Source: Lachnospiraceae bacterium
Lineage (GTDB): Bacteria; Bacillota; Clostridia; Lachnospirales; Lachnospiraceae
Direction: 5' to 3'
Assembly: GCA_022799355.1 (NCBI GenBank)
Contig: JAAWOG010000045.1
Location: 1 to 32,026 of the forward strand
DNA length: 32,026 nt
Each line of letters opens with the position of its first letter. Position 1 is the first letter of the stretch. Shown piece by piece: positions 1 through 7,087 of this stretch. The translations under genes and the position numbers were made by a program. Below the pieces are notes generated by a model. It did no database searches. It was given only the letters and a program-made list of their open reading frames with translations, and had not been told where the DNA came from.

Positions 1-100
1 GCACTTCGCCTTTTCTTACCTCCAGGTTTACATGGTCCAACGCATGTACTCCCGGGAAGGACTTATCGATGCCCTTCATCGTCAATATCACTTCACCCAC
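1..100 (-). CDS. Sugar ABC transporter ATP-binding protein, N-terminus only (partial)
   Basis: Only the first 33 codons are in the window; the gene continues beyond position 1. The translation from a GTG at 100 reads VGEVILTMKGIDKSFPGVHA and then LDHVNLEVRKGEV, the characteristic opening of RbsA/MglA/XylG-type sugar ATPases just before the Walker A loop. The GTG start is chosen because an AAGGCGGG-like ribosome binding site lies a few bases upstream; the Met eight codons in is an alternative. By family knowledge the full protein has two fused ABC domains and powers uptake of a monosaccharide. It lies downstream of the sugar-binding protein and two-component system at 250-4733 and is probably their regulatory target or operon partner. 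No Walker motif falls within the window. Confidence 0.8.
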   Translation of the reverse strand, partial: MGEVILTMKGIDKSFPGVHALDHVNLEVRKGEV

Positions 101-158
101 ATCATCACCCGCCTTACCTTCCTTTTTTATGCCGTCCCCGGTTTTACGCCGGGACAAC

Positions 159-193
159 AAAAGACAACCGGCATATGACGCCCGTTGTCTTTT
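159..193 (-). terminator. Hairpin between sugar-binding protein gene and ABC ATPase gene
   Basis: The arms AAAAGACAAC and GTTGTCTTTT are perfectly complementary. They extend through a GGC/GCC pair after one mismatch, around a short loop. Read on the minus strand the stem ends in CTTTTG after the stop of the 250-1260 gene. This could be an intrinsic terminator or a partial attenuator separating sensor genes from the transporter. A second GC-rich hairpin (about 133-154, GTCCCCGG / CCGGGAC) overlaps the leader of the ATPase gene. Together they fill the 149 bp between the two genes. Confidence 0.55.
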
Positions 194-249
194 AGTATAA
201 AGTTTCTTCCTTTTATTTGAAATAGAATATTATCCGCAAAAGGGGGAAA

Positions 250-1260
250 TTATTCCTCATCAGCCTCCCGAAACGGAAACAGAAGTTTCTGGTTTTCCTC
301 CGTGTAGATCGTCTCTTTTGTGATCAGTACCGAGCCGGATTCCACCACTTTCGGCACCTCCTGGCTTCTCGCCGCCTGATATGCCATAGAAACTCCAAGA
401 TAGCCCATATTCAGAGGCCGCTGCACGACAATGGCGTCAAATATGCCGCTCTCGAGAAACTGTATCTCCTCCAGAGAACTGTCAAATCCCACCATATCCA
501 CTTCGCCGCCAAGCCCCATGTCCCGGACCGCCCTTGCCGCCCCTGCCGCGGAATACTCATTCAGTCCAAATATGACATTCATGTCAGGATTTTCCGCCAG
601 CATCTCCCTGGTCTGGGCATATGCCTTATCATAGTTGGAGTCACAAAACCGGATATCCGAAATCCGACTCTCAAATTCCCCCAGCGCATCCCTGATGCCC
701 TTCTCCCGCTCCACCGCGGTGGATACCCCTTTCACATGTCCGATGATGCCGATCACGGAATCTTCCTTTAAAAAGGGCTTCATATACGCCCCCATCTGAT
801 ACCCCGCTTTCAGGTTGTCCGTAGCCACAAGGCAGCACCCCACTTCTTCCTCCATCACGGAATCCAAAACCACCAGCTTAATCCCGACTTCCTCCACCTT
901 TTTGGCATAGGGCAGCGTCCTCGTGTAATCCCCCGGCGCCAGCACAATGGCATCCGGACGCATCTCAATCGCCTCCTCGATCATCCTATTCTGCATCTCG
1001 ATTTCCGTCTCCGAAGAGGGCGCAAGAATGGTCAGTTCCACATTTTTTTCCAGCGCCGCCATCTCGGCGCCTTCTATCACATCACTCCAGAACGCATTGG
1101 CATCATCCATCCCCTTCGGAATCAGCACGATCCGCACCAGCAGTTCATCGCCGCCCTCATCGCTCTCGCCGCTGGAATAAAAAAATACGCTGATTGCCGC
1201 CAAAATCGTTACGGCGACAAGCCAAAACAGAATGTGGTTATGGTTGTGTTTATTTTTCAT
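250..1260 (-). CDS. Membrane-anchored sugar-binding protein (periplasmic binding protein, type 1 fold)
   Basis: This 336-aa protein has a single N-terminal hydrophobic segment (about residues 11-28). Two Rossmann-like lobes follow, typical of ribose/xylose binding proteins (Peripla_BP_4): IPKGMDDANAFWSDVIEGAE opens the fold, then DAIVLAPGD, IGIIGHVKGVSTAVEREKG and VIFGLNEYSAAGAARAV. There is no lipobox cysteine after the hydrophobic segment, so it is probably membrane-tethered rather than a lipoprotein. Its start is one base past the stop of the upstream kinase gene, so the two are almost certainly co-transcribed and translationally coupled. By analogy with the XylFII-LytS/YesN system of clostridia (established knowledge), such a protein can act as the extracellular sugar sensor for the kinase rather than as the transport receptor. 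The ligand is not deducible. Confidence 0.85.
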   Translation of the reverse strand: MKNKHNHNHILFWLVAVTILAAISVFFYSSGESDEGGDELLVRIVLIPKGMDDANAFWSDVIEGAEMAALEKNVELTILAPSSETEIEMQNRMIEEAIEMRPDAIVLAPGDYTRTLPYAKKVEEVGIKLVVLDSVMEEEVGCCLVATDNLKAGYQMGAYMKPFLKEDSVIGIIGHVKGVSTAVEREKGIRDALGEFESRISDIRFCDSNYDKAYAQTREMLAENPDMNVIFGLNEYSAAGAARAVRDMGLGGEVDMVGFDSSLEEIQFLESGIFDAIVVQRPLNMGYLGVSMAYQAARSQEVPKVVESGSVLITKETIYTEENQKLLFPFREADEE

Positions 1261-1261
1261 A

Positions 1262-3022
1262 TCATCCTCTCATCAGATCCGGCAGCGGCAGGTGGATACT
1301 CACCCTCACTCCTTCTCCCTCTCTGCTCTCATAGGACAGCCCATACTGCTGGCCATAATAGAGCTGAATCCTGTGATGCACATTCAGCACACCCACACCG
1401 TTTTTCCGGGTGTCCGTCACTCTTTCGTCAAACACATGGGAAAGCTGCTCTTTTGTCATCCCCACACCGTTATCGATAACCCGCAGCACAACCTGATCTT
1501 CCAGAAAGCCTCCCTCTATTCTGACAAGCCCCTTTCCTTCCTTATATTTGATCCCATGGTAAATGGCGTTTTCCACAAGGGGCTGTATGATCAGTTTGAC
1601 CGTTTCCATCTGCAAAATAGCCGGTTCCACATCTATTTCATATTCCAGTTTGTCCATATACCGCATCTTCTGGATCGTCAGATAGCTGCGGGTATACTCA
1701 ATCTCTTCCTGCAGTGTCACCATCTCATTTTTATTGCTGATGCTCTTCCTGAGCAGTTTTGCCAAAGACGAGGTCATCAGCACCACTTCTTTTCTGTTGC
1801 CGCCCTCCGCCATCCAGATAATGGAATCCAGGGTATTATACAGAAAATGGGGATTGATCTGCGCCTGCAGCGCGTTCAGTTCGCTCTTGCGCTTCTCTCT
1901 CTGTTCGGCATTGTTCTGCTCAATCAGCTCCCTGATCTGCAGGATCATATGCCGGAAGGAACGAAACAGATCCGATATCTCATCCCCCGTATCCGGTTCC
2001 TCAATCTCCACATCAAAGTTTCCGCTCTCCACGGCTTTCATGGACTCCCGCAGTTTGCGGAGCGGTTTTGTCACCATGTCCGTCAGAATAATGGAAAGGT
2101 TCAGCGCCACCCCCACCAGCACGATTGCCATCAGGTAAAACAGATTCCGCAGTCTGTTTGTCCTCGCCATCATCTCATCCAGATAGGTAACGCCCACCAT
2201 GGTCCAGCCCGTGACCTCCGATCTGGAAACCGTATAAAGTTTTTGTCCGTCCCCGGAAAAAACCACTTCCTCCCCCTTTTCCATCCCCAGGGTAAACTCT
2301 TCCTCCCAGAGTCCCGTGTAAATCAGCCTCTGCCTCGGATGGTAGATCAGATTGCCTCCCTCATCCATAATAAACACATAGCCCTTTGTGCCCAGGCTTG
2401 TCTTCTCACAGAGCCGGCTGATGGAGCCGAAATTCAGATCCACAAAAAATACGGCGCTTTTTTCCCCTTCTCTGATCTCCCTGCTCAGCGTCACCACCCA
2501 GGGAAACTCATCGCTGACAATATTCTGGACATGGGAGGAGGTGATGACTTCCTCCCCCGAAAGCGCCTTTTTGTACCATTCCCTCTCTTCATATCCCGCA
2601 AAGGGATTGATCTTCGTATCGGAGTCATTGATCAGATAGCGCCCGTCCTCCCCGATAATACCGATATTGCAGATATCATTTCCGGTATCTTTCAACGTCT
2701 GAAAAAGTTCCGTCACCTTCCCGCCGTACCGCTCCTGCTGCTGCACGCTCTCCGTCCCGGAAAACAGATAACTTCTGACATCCGAATCTTCCACCACAAT
2801 CTGCGCAATGCTTTCCATATTCATGATATAGGAATCAATGCTCTCGTTCATCATCTCAATCAACTGGGATGTATATTCAATTGCCGTGTTCCGCACGGCG
2901 GTCCTGCTCTGGTTGATGGAAATGACCATAAAGCTGACCACCGCCGCCGCCACAATAAACAGCAGGGAAATATTGATCTTACCCTGCAGGCTTTTTGCAT
3001 AGCTGCCGTTTTGTTTTGCCAT
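1262..3022 (-). CDS. YesM-type sensor histidine kinase
   Basis: This is a sensor kinase of 586 aa from the ATG at 3022, which has GAGGAG just upstream; an ATG four codons earlier lacks a ribosome binding site. Numbered from the earlier Met, the order is: transmembrane helix about 22-40, an extracellular double-Cache-like sensor to about 290, a second helix about 298-318, HAMP about 320-372, and the His_kinase domain with QINPHFLYNTLDS (phospho-acceptor His 396). The HATPase domain shows N-box PLVENAIYHG (about 485-494) and G-box DNGVGM (about 521-526). This is the LytS/YesM class that pairs with AraC-type regulators, as it does here with the gene at 3123-4733. The kinase probably senses a sugar, perhaps through the binding protein encoded immediately downstream. 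Confidence 0.93.
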   Translation of the reverse strand: MAKQNGSYAKSLQGKINISLLFIVAAAVVSFMVISINQSRTAVRNTAIEYTSQLIEMMNESIDSYIMNMESIAQIVVEDSDVRSYLFSGTESVQQQERYGGKVTELFQTLKDTGNDICNIGIIGEDGRYLINDSDTKINPFAGYEEREWYKKALSGEEVITSSHVQNIVSDEFPWVVTLSREIREGEKSAVFFVDLNFGSISRLCEKTSLGTKGYVFIMDEGGNLIYHPRQRLIYTGLWEEEFTLGMEKGEEVVFSGDGQKLYTVSRSEVTGWTMVGVTYLDEMMARTNRLRNLFYLMAIVLVGVALNLSIILTDMVTKPLRKLRESMKAVESGNFDVEIEEPDTGDEISDLFRSFRHMILQIRELIEQNNAEQREKRKSELNALQAQINPHFLYNTLDSIIWMAEGGNRKEVVLMTSSLAKLLRKSISNKNEMVTLQEEIEYTRSYLTIQKMRYMDKLEYEIDVEPAILQMETVKLIIQPLVENAIYHGIKYKEGKGLVRIEGGFLEDQVVLRVIDNGVGMTKEQLSHVFDERVTDTRKNGVGVLNVHHRIQLYYGQQYGLSYESREGEGVRVSIHLPLPDLMRG

Positions 3023-3034
3023 ACTTCTCCTCAT

Positions 3035-3122
3035 TTCTGCGTTGTTTTATTACGCATAACGAGTTTGTGACAAGCAACGCGCAGACACAAATCTCGCGAT
3101 TGAAAATTTAATTTTCAATCTT
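3035..3122. repeat. Intergenic element with a perfect 10-bp palindrome
   Basis: The 88-bp gap between the regulator stop and the kinase start contains GATTGAAAAT-TTA-ATTTTCAATC (3098-3120), a perfect 10-bp stem. It is followed by a stretch with repeated CGC/GCG and ACAA motifs. It lies immediately after the regulator's stop codon, in the middle of an otherwise tight operon. It could be a processing site, a weak terminator (no U tract follows on either strand) or a copy of a dispersed intergenic repeat. No second copy exists in this window. Confidence 0.4.
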
Positions 3123-4733
3123 TCAGTTCCTTAACCGCTTCGCGTATTCCGTAGGCGTCATGCCTGTATGTTTTTTGAAGATCGAACTGAAATAATGGGG
3201 ATCGTTATACCCCACCGCCAGCGCCACCTCATAACTTTTCATATTGGATGTCTCAAGAAGTCCCCTTGCCTTTTCCATCCTAATCCTGGTCAGGGCTTCC
3301 ACAAACGTCTCTCCTGTCGCACTCTTAAAGATCGTGCTGAAATAACTGGTGCTGACACAGAGATAACTGCATACGCTGCCCAGCGAAAGATTCACATTGC
3401 CGTAATTTTTCTCCATATAATCGAGTGCCAGCACCGCCTGCTTCTGATTGACGCTCTCGCGTTTTCCCGCGATATCTTCGGAGAGCTTATTACAAAACTT
3501 AAGGAAACACACCTCCACATCGGCAAGGTGTCCGTACTCCGACAAATGGTTGATAAAATCCGCCTCCTCCGTTTCCCTGCCGATATCCACCTCATTGTCC
3601 TCCAAATTGATCAGGATTGTGAGCACCATGTTCTGGATATGCAGAAGCAGTTTTTTCCTCTCGCAGCCCGAATCCCGAAATTCCTGAAACATCCGGCAGG
3701 TATCTTCCTCCAGCTCCGAAAGCTTATGCAGTTTGATCGAAAGTACCAGCCTGTCCACCCAGAAGGAGGTACGCAGATAGCCGTTCTCCTTTTTGCCCGA
3801 AAAGTCCTTCTCATAGACAAAAACACGTTCTTCCAGCAAAAATCTGTTCTCCCTCGCCCGGAGCACCCCCGCATAACTTGCCGCCCATTTTTCAGGCCCC
3901 GCCACGGTCTGCCCTACCAGAATACAGACTTTCATTTTCATAAACCGGCGCAGGGCTTCCACGATACCATTGCCCGTCTTTTCAATTTCTTTCAGGAGCG
4001 CCGCCTCACTGTCGCCGGAAAAAATACAGATACTCCTGTTTTCGGTATTCTGCAGAAAAATAATGCGCGGATTATCCCGCACCAGCTCCTCACTGATATT
4101 GGCAACGGAAAACTCCAAAAGCTCCTGAGTTGTCTCCGGATACAGTTTCAAAAAGGCAGAAGTATCCTCCAGTTCTATCATGGTCACCGCCTGATATGTC
4201 CCCGCCATCTTCAGCCCAAAATATTCCAGCCGCGCCAGGACATCCCCGCCGGGGTAATTTCCTTCCAGCAGCCTGCTGAGAAAATGGTTCCGCAGAATCG
4301 GCATGTTTTTCTGATATTCCTGCTGGATCTTCTCCAGTTGTCCTCGTTTTTTTGACGCCGCGTCCAGTTTTTTATGTATTTTTTCCAGTTCCTCCACCAG
4401 TTCCGTGGAGGTAATGGGTTTCAGAATATAATCCGCCACTTCGTAGGACATTGCCTGCTTCGCATAATCAAAATCATCATAGCCGCTGATAATCACTACC
4501 ATAATATCCGGATGATGTTCATGGACATAGGCGGCAAGCCCGATCCCGTCCAGAACCGGCATACAGATATCCGTCAGGATCAGATCAGGCTCCGCCGCCT
4601 CGATCAGGGCGATCGCCGCCTTTCCGTTTTCCGCGGTGCCAACCAGCGTAAAATCCACATCCTCCCAGGGCGTGTTTCTGCTGATGGCGTCTCTGGTTAA
4701 ATATTCGTCGTCTACAAGAATTACTTTGTACAT
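3123..4733 (-). CDS. AraC-type response regulator (YesN family)
   Basis: 536 aa. An N-terminal receiver domain (MYKVILVDDEYLTRDAISRN; acidic pair D8/D9, phospho-acceptor D55 in LILTDICMP) is joined by a long middle region of about 300 aa to a C-terminal AraC/XylS DNA-binding domain. That domain carries two helix-turn-helix units (about residues 430-536, with SLGSVCSYLCVSTSYFSTIF and VALAVGYNDPHYFSSIFKKH). This is the YesN architecture. The start has GTAAGGAG four bases upstream. It is the first gene of a regulator-kinase-binding protein operon; by family knowledge, phosphorylation by the YesM-type kinase should activate sugar transport genes, most simply the ABC transporter beginning at position 100. 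Confidence 0.93.
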   Translation of the reverse strand: MYKVILVDDEYLTRDAISRNTPWEDVDFTLVGTAENGKAAIALIEAAEPDLILTDICMPVLDGIGLAAYVHEHHPDIMVVIISGYDDFDYAKQAMSYEVADYILKPITSTELVEELEKIHKKLDAASKKRGQLEKIQQEYQKNMPILRNHFLSRLLEGNYPGGDVLARLEYFGLKMAGTYQAVTMIELEDTSAFLKLYPETTQELLEFSVANISEELVRDNPRIIFLQNTENRSICIFSGDSEAALLKEIEKTGNGIVEALRRFMKMKVCILVGQTVAGPEKWAASYAGVLRARENRFLLEERVFVYEKDFSGKKENGYLRTSFWVDRLVLSIKLHKLSELEEDTCRMFQEFRDSGCERKKLLLHIQNMVLTILINLEDNEVDIGRETEEADFINHLSEYGHLADVEVCFLKFCNKLSEDIAGKRESVNQKQAVLALDYMEKNYGNVNLSLGSVCSYLCVSTSYFSTIFKSATGETFVEALTRIRMEKARGLLETSNMKSYEVALAVGYNDPHYFSSIFKKHTGMTPTEYAKRLRN

Positions 4734-4759
4734 GGAACTCCTTACCGGTGATAAGTCCG

Positions 4760-4786
4760 CCCGGACGGGAAACTCTCCTGTCCGGG
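4760..4786. terminator. GC-rich hairpin between rhamnulokinase and regulator genes
   Basis: The arms CCCGGACGGGA and TCCTGTCCGGG pair around a five-base loop. The hairpin lies between the end of the kinase gene (4826) and the start of the response-regulator gene (4733). It may terminate kinase transcription, but the U tract (GTTGTTTT) is on the opposite side, in plus-strand orientation, so direction and function are uncertain. The rest of the 92-bp gap holds the regulator's ribosome binding site. Confidence 0.45.
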
Positions 4787-4825
4787 CCGGGTTGTTTTAA
4801 TACTTATGTTACATGCCTTCGTCCG

Positions 4826-6304
4826 TTATTTTTCCTGCCCGGTTACTTTGAGATAGGTTTGATATGCTTCTTCCCAAATCTCCTCATCCTGGGGCGCATA
4901 GTGCGCGATGGGTTCGGAGGCAGCTATCACGCGGCGGGCTTCGTCGATATCTTTAATCTCGCCGGTTGCCATAAGCTGCAGGGCAATGTTGCCGTAAACC
5001 GTTGCTTCGATGGGACCTGCGGATACTTCCCTGTGACAGGCATTGGCGGTGAGCTGGCAGAGCATATGGCTCTGGATGCCGCCGCCCAGCATGTAGATCA
5101 CCGGATATTCCCTGCCGGTGCAGGCTTTGATCTGATCGATGGTATTTCTGTATTTCATCGCCAGGCTCTGGTTGATGCAGCGCACGATCTCGCCGTCGGT
5201 CTGCGGTACATACTGACCGGTCCTCTCGCAGTATTCCCTGATCCTTCGGGGGATATTTCCCGCGGGATTAAACTCCGGCGCAGCCGTATCCACAAAACAC
5301 TTTAAGGGCTCCGCTTCCTGCGCCATCTTTTCCATCTCGCCGAAGCCGTACTCCCTGCCCTCTCTGATCCACTGACGGCGGCTCTCCTGGATCATCCACA
5401 GTCCGATAATGTTTTTCAGGAAGGAAATCCTTCCGCCGTAGCCGGATTCGTTGGTGATATCCAGTCTGGAAGAGGTTTCGTTGATCAAAGGCTTATCCAG
5501 CTCCGTTCCGAACAAAGACCAGGTGCCGCAGCTCATAAAGATAAAGTCTTTCTCCTGTGTGGGCACGCTGACCATAGCGCTCTGGGTATCGTGTCCCGCA
5601 ACCGCAATGACATCGATGTCACCTTCCAGTCCCAGCTCTTCTTTGATCGCCGCGGTCACTTTTCCCGCCTTTGTGCCGCAGGGGATGATCTCCGGCAGGA
5701 TTCTCTCCGGGATACCCAGCGCATCTAACACTTCCTTCGACCATTTGCCGGTATAGGCATCCATCAGCTGCGTGGTGGAGGCGATGGAAAACTCCGCGTG
5801 TTTCTCGCCGGTCAGGAAATACCCCAAAAGGTCCGGTGTGAGCAGGATCTTATCCGTCCGGTCAAATACCTCAGGCCTTTCCCTGACAAGGGAGAGAAGC
5901 TGGAACGCCGTGTTAAACTCCATAAACTGCAGTCCGGTGATGCCGTAAAATTTCTCTCTGTCAATCAGTTTAAAGCTCTCTTCGATAAGCCCTACGGTTC
6001 TGGCATCCCGGTAATGGATCGGATTTTCAAGAAGCCGTCCGTCCTTATCAAGCATACCAAAATCCACGCCCCAGGTATCAATACCGATACTGCCAAAGCC
6101 GCCGGCATGTTTTGCCTTTATCATGCCCTGCTTCATCTCAAAAAACAGGCGCAGCGTGTCCCAGTACATCGTATCGCCGATGATCACCGGATCGTTGGAA
6201 AAACGATGTACCTCCTGTAATGTGATCTTCTCTCCGTCATATTCTCCGATAATCGCGCGCCCTGACGAGGCGCCGAAGTCAAACGCAAGTACTCTCTTAC
6301 TCAT
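4826..6304 (-). CDS. rhaB: Rhamnulokinase / L-fuculokinase-like sugar kinase (FGGY family)
   Basis: 492 aa from the ATG at 6304, which has TAGGAG nine bases upstream; a TTG two codons earlier is too close to it. The sequence carries rhamnulokinase hallmarks: AFDFGASSGRAIIGEY (phosphate loop), IDTWGVDFGMLDKDG, AGHDTQSAMVSVP and C-terminal MLGGGIQSHMLCQLTANACH. Length matches RhaB (about 489 aa). RhaB phosphorylates L-rhamnulose at O1. However, the only isomerase nearby is L-fucose isomerase, and RhaB-type kinases serve as fuculokinases in some gut Lachnospiraceae, so L-fuculose is a plausible substrate here. No aldolase gene is in the window. The gene follows mazF by 30 bp on the same strand and may be read from the toxin-antitoxin promoter. 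Confidence 0.88.
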   Translation of the reverse strand: MSKRVLAFDFGASSGRAIIGEYDGEKITLQEVHRFSNDPVIIGDTMYWDTLRLFFEMKQGMIKAKHAGGFGSIGIDTWGVDFGMLDKDGRLLENPIHYRDARTVGLIEESFKLIDREKFYGITGLQFMEFNTAFQLLSLVRERPEVFDRTDKILLTPDLLGYFLTGEKHAEFSIASTTQLMDAYTGKWSKEVLDALGIPERILPEIIPCGTKAGKVTAAIKEELGLEGDIDVIAVAGHDTQSAMVSVPTQEKDFIFMSCGTWSLFGTELDKPLINETSSRLDITNESGYGGRISFLKNIIGLWMIQESRRQWIREGREYGFGEMEKMAQEAEPLKCFVDTAAPEFNPAGNIPRRIREYCERTGQYVPQTDGEIVRCINQSLAMKYRNTIDQIKACTGREYPVIYMLGGGIQSHMLCQLTANACHREVSAGPIEATVYGNIALQLMATGEIKDIDEARRVIAASEPIAHYAPQDEEIWEEAYQTYLKVTGQEK

Positions 6305-6334
6305 AATCAATGTCTCCTATTCCGTTCCAATCGT

Positions 6335-6643
6335 TTAATCATATTCAAATATCCCCTGAACCGCATCGGATATGTTCATAATGGTTTCATATGGCACATG
6401 ATCTATTTTGCTGCATCCTCTGACAGCCGGATCGATCAGTTTTATCTGCTCACAAATGACAGTCCCTTTTGTCCCCTCTTTTCCCTCCGCCGGAATGTGA
6501 AGCGGTCCCGCCGGATAGCCCTCCAGCATGGGACAAACATGAAACACATTTGTATATTGTATAAAGGAATTTTTGCTGACTATAATAAAATAATTTTTGA
6601 ACCCCGTTGTTTTTATAATATCTCCCTGAAAAAAGTCCCTCAC
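6335..6643 (-). CDS. Divergent MazF/PemK-like toxin (probable mRNA interferase)
   Basis: 102 aa, starting at a GTG that overlaps the antitoxin stop codon by four bases (GTGA), with GGAAGGAG upstream. It opens with FFQGDIIKTT, equivalent to the MazF start of the fold. It continues with YFIIVSKNSF and ends with GTVICEQIKLIDPAVRG, matching the conserved MazF strand-loop (G.v..eQvr.iD). The Arg of the usual RPxLVV motif is replaced by Lys-Asn (GFKNYFIIV), so the catalytic centre is altered or the family is a divergent branch. MazF proteins cleave mRNA at short sequence motifs. Pairing with a MazE/AbrB-type gene supports the toxin assignment; activity is unproven. Confidence 0.65.
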   Translation of the reverse strand: MRDFFQGDIIKTTGFKNYFIIVSKNSFIQYTNVFHVCPMLEGYPAGPLHIPAEGKEGTKGTVICEQIKLIDPAVRGCSKIDHVPYETIMNISDAVQGIFEYD

Positions 6644-6882
6644 AAAATCTCCTTCCCGATCGGCTCTCCCCAGTCAAATTCACATATGGAAATTTTTCCG
6701 CCGTATTCTTCCAACCTCTCTTCAAAAGTCTTATGTTTCCATACTTTTTTCAGGACAATTGCATCGCCTGCAACATCCATCTGCAGCGTATCCGATATGT
6801 TTATATTCAATTTTTTCAAAATATTTTTGGGAATCCGGATACCCTGACTGTTTCCCCATGGTTTTAAAATAACCTGTTCCAT
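6640..6882 (-). CDS. MazE/AbrB-type antitoxin
   Basis: 80 aa from the ATG at 6882, preceded by GGAGG at ideal spacing; the longer upstream frame has no ribosome binding site. MEQVILKPWGNSQGIRIPKN is the swapped-hairpin DNA-binding fold of MazE (x.kWGNS.girIPk). The acidic C-terminal tail (FEERLEEYGGKISICEFDWG) would bind and neutralise the toxin. The stop overlaps the toxin start by four bases. MazE-family antitoxins repress their own promoter, here at 6941-6969. The pair sits inside a deoxysugar catabolic cluster. Confidence 0.85.
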   Translation of the reverse strand: MEQVILKPWGNSQGIRIPKNILKKLNINISDTLQMDVAGDAIVLKKVWKHKTFEERLEEYGGKISICEFDWGEPIGKEIL

Positions 6883-6940
6883 AATACCTCCATTCCGCCC
6901 TTCTTCCATCTCCAGGCAATCGTTATAACCGTATATACAT

Positions 6941-6969
6941 ATCATACCCTGAATGGTTCACATTATCAA
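6941..6969 (-). promoter_or_regulatory. Sigma-70-type promoter of the toxin-antitoxin genes
   Basis: On the minus strand TTGATA (6969-6964) and TATGAT (6946-6941) are separated by exactly 17 bp, about 60 bp upstream of the antitoxin start. It lies after the fucI terminator, so the pair has its own promoter. The rhamnulokinase gene downstream could share it. Confidence 0.65.
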
Positions 6970-6998
6970 CACAGGATAAACGAAATGGTAAATAAATC

Positions 6999-7030
6999 GT
7001 AACAGTGCAGCCGAAAGGCCGAACTGTTAC
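6999..7030. other. Stem-loop upstream of the toxin-antitoxin promoter
   Basis: GTAACAGT (6999-7006) pairs with ACTGTTAC (7023-7030), with an inner GCC-GAAA-GGC hairpin. This stable nested stem follows the fucI terminator directly. It may be a second terminator stem or an operator; no U tract directly follows on the minus strand. Confidence 0.4.
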
Positions 7031-7036
7031 AATAAA

Positions 7037-7068
7037 TCCCGGTACAGATCATACCTTCCGTACCGGGA
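7037..7068 (-). terminator. Intrinsic terminator of fucI
   Basis: Read on the minus strand, TCCCGGTAC pairs perfectly with GTACCGGGA around a 14-base loop and is followed by TTTATTG. It begins about 20 bases after the fucI stop codon, so fucI is probably transcribed alone rather than with the downstream kinase. Confidence 0.75.
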
Positions 7069-7087
7069 CATATTGTTTCAGCCTACT

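Noticed and set aside
1232-3070. Long plus-strand open frame (612 codons) opposite the sensor kinase
   Set aside because: Its translation is His/Pro/Leu-rich without domain motifs and is the complement of a well-supported kinase gene with all conserved boxes.
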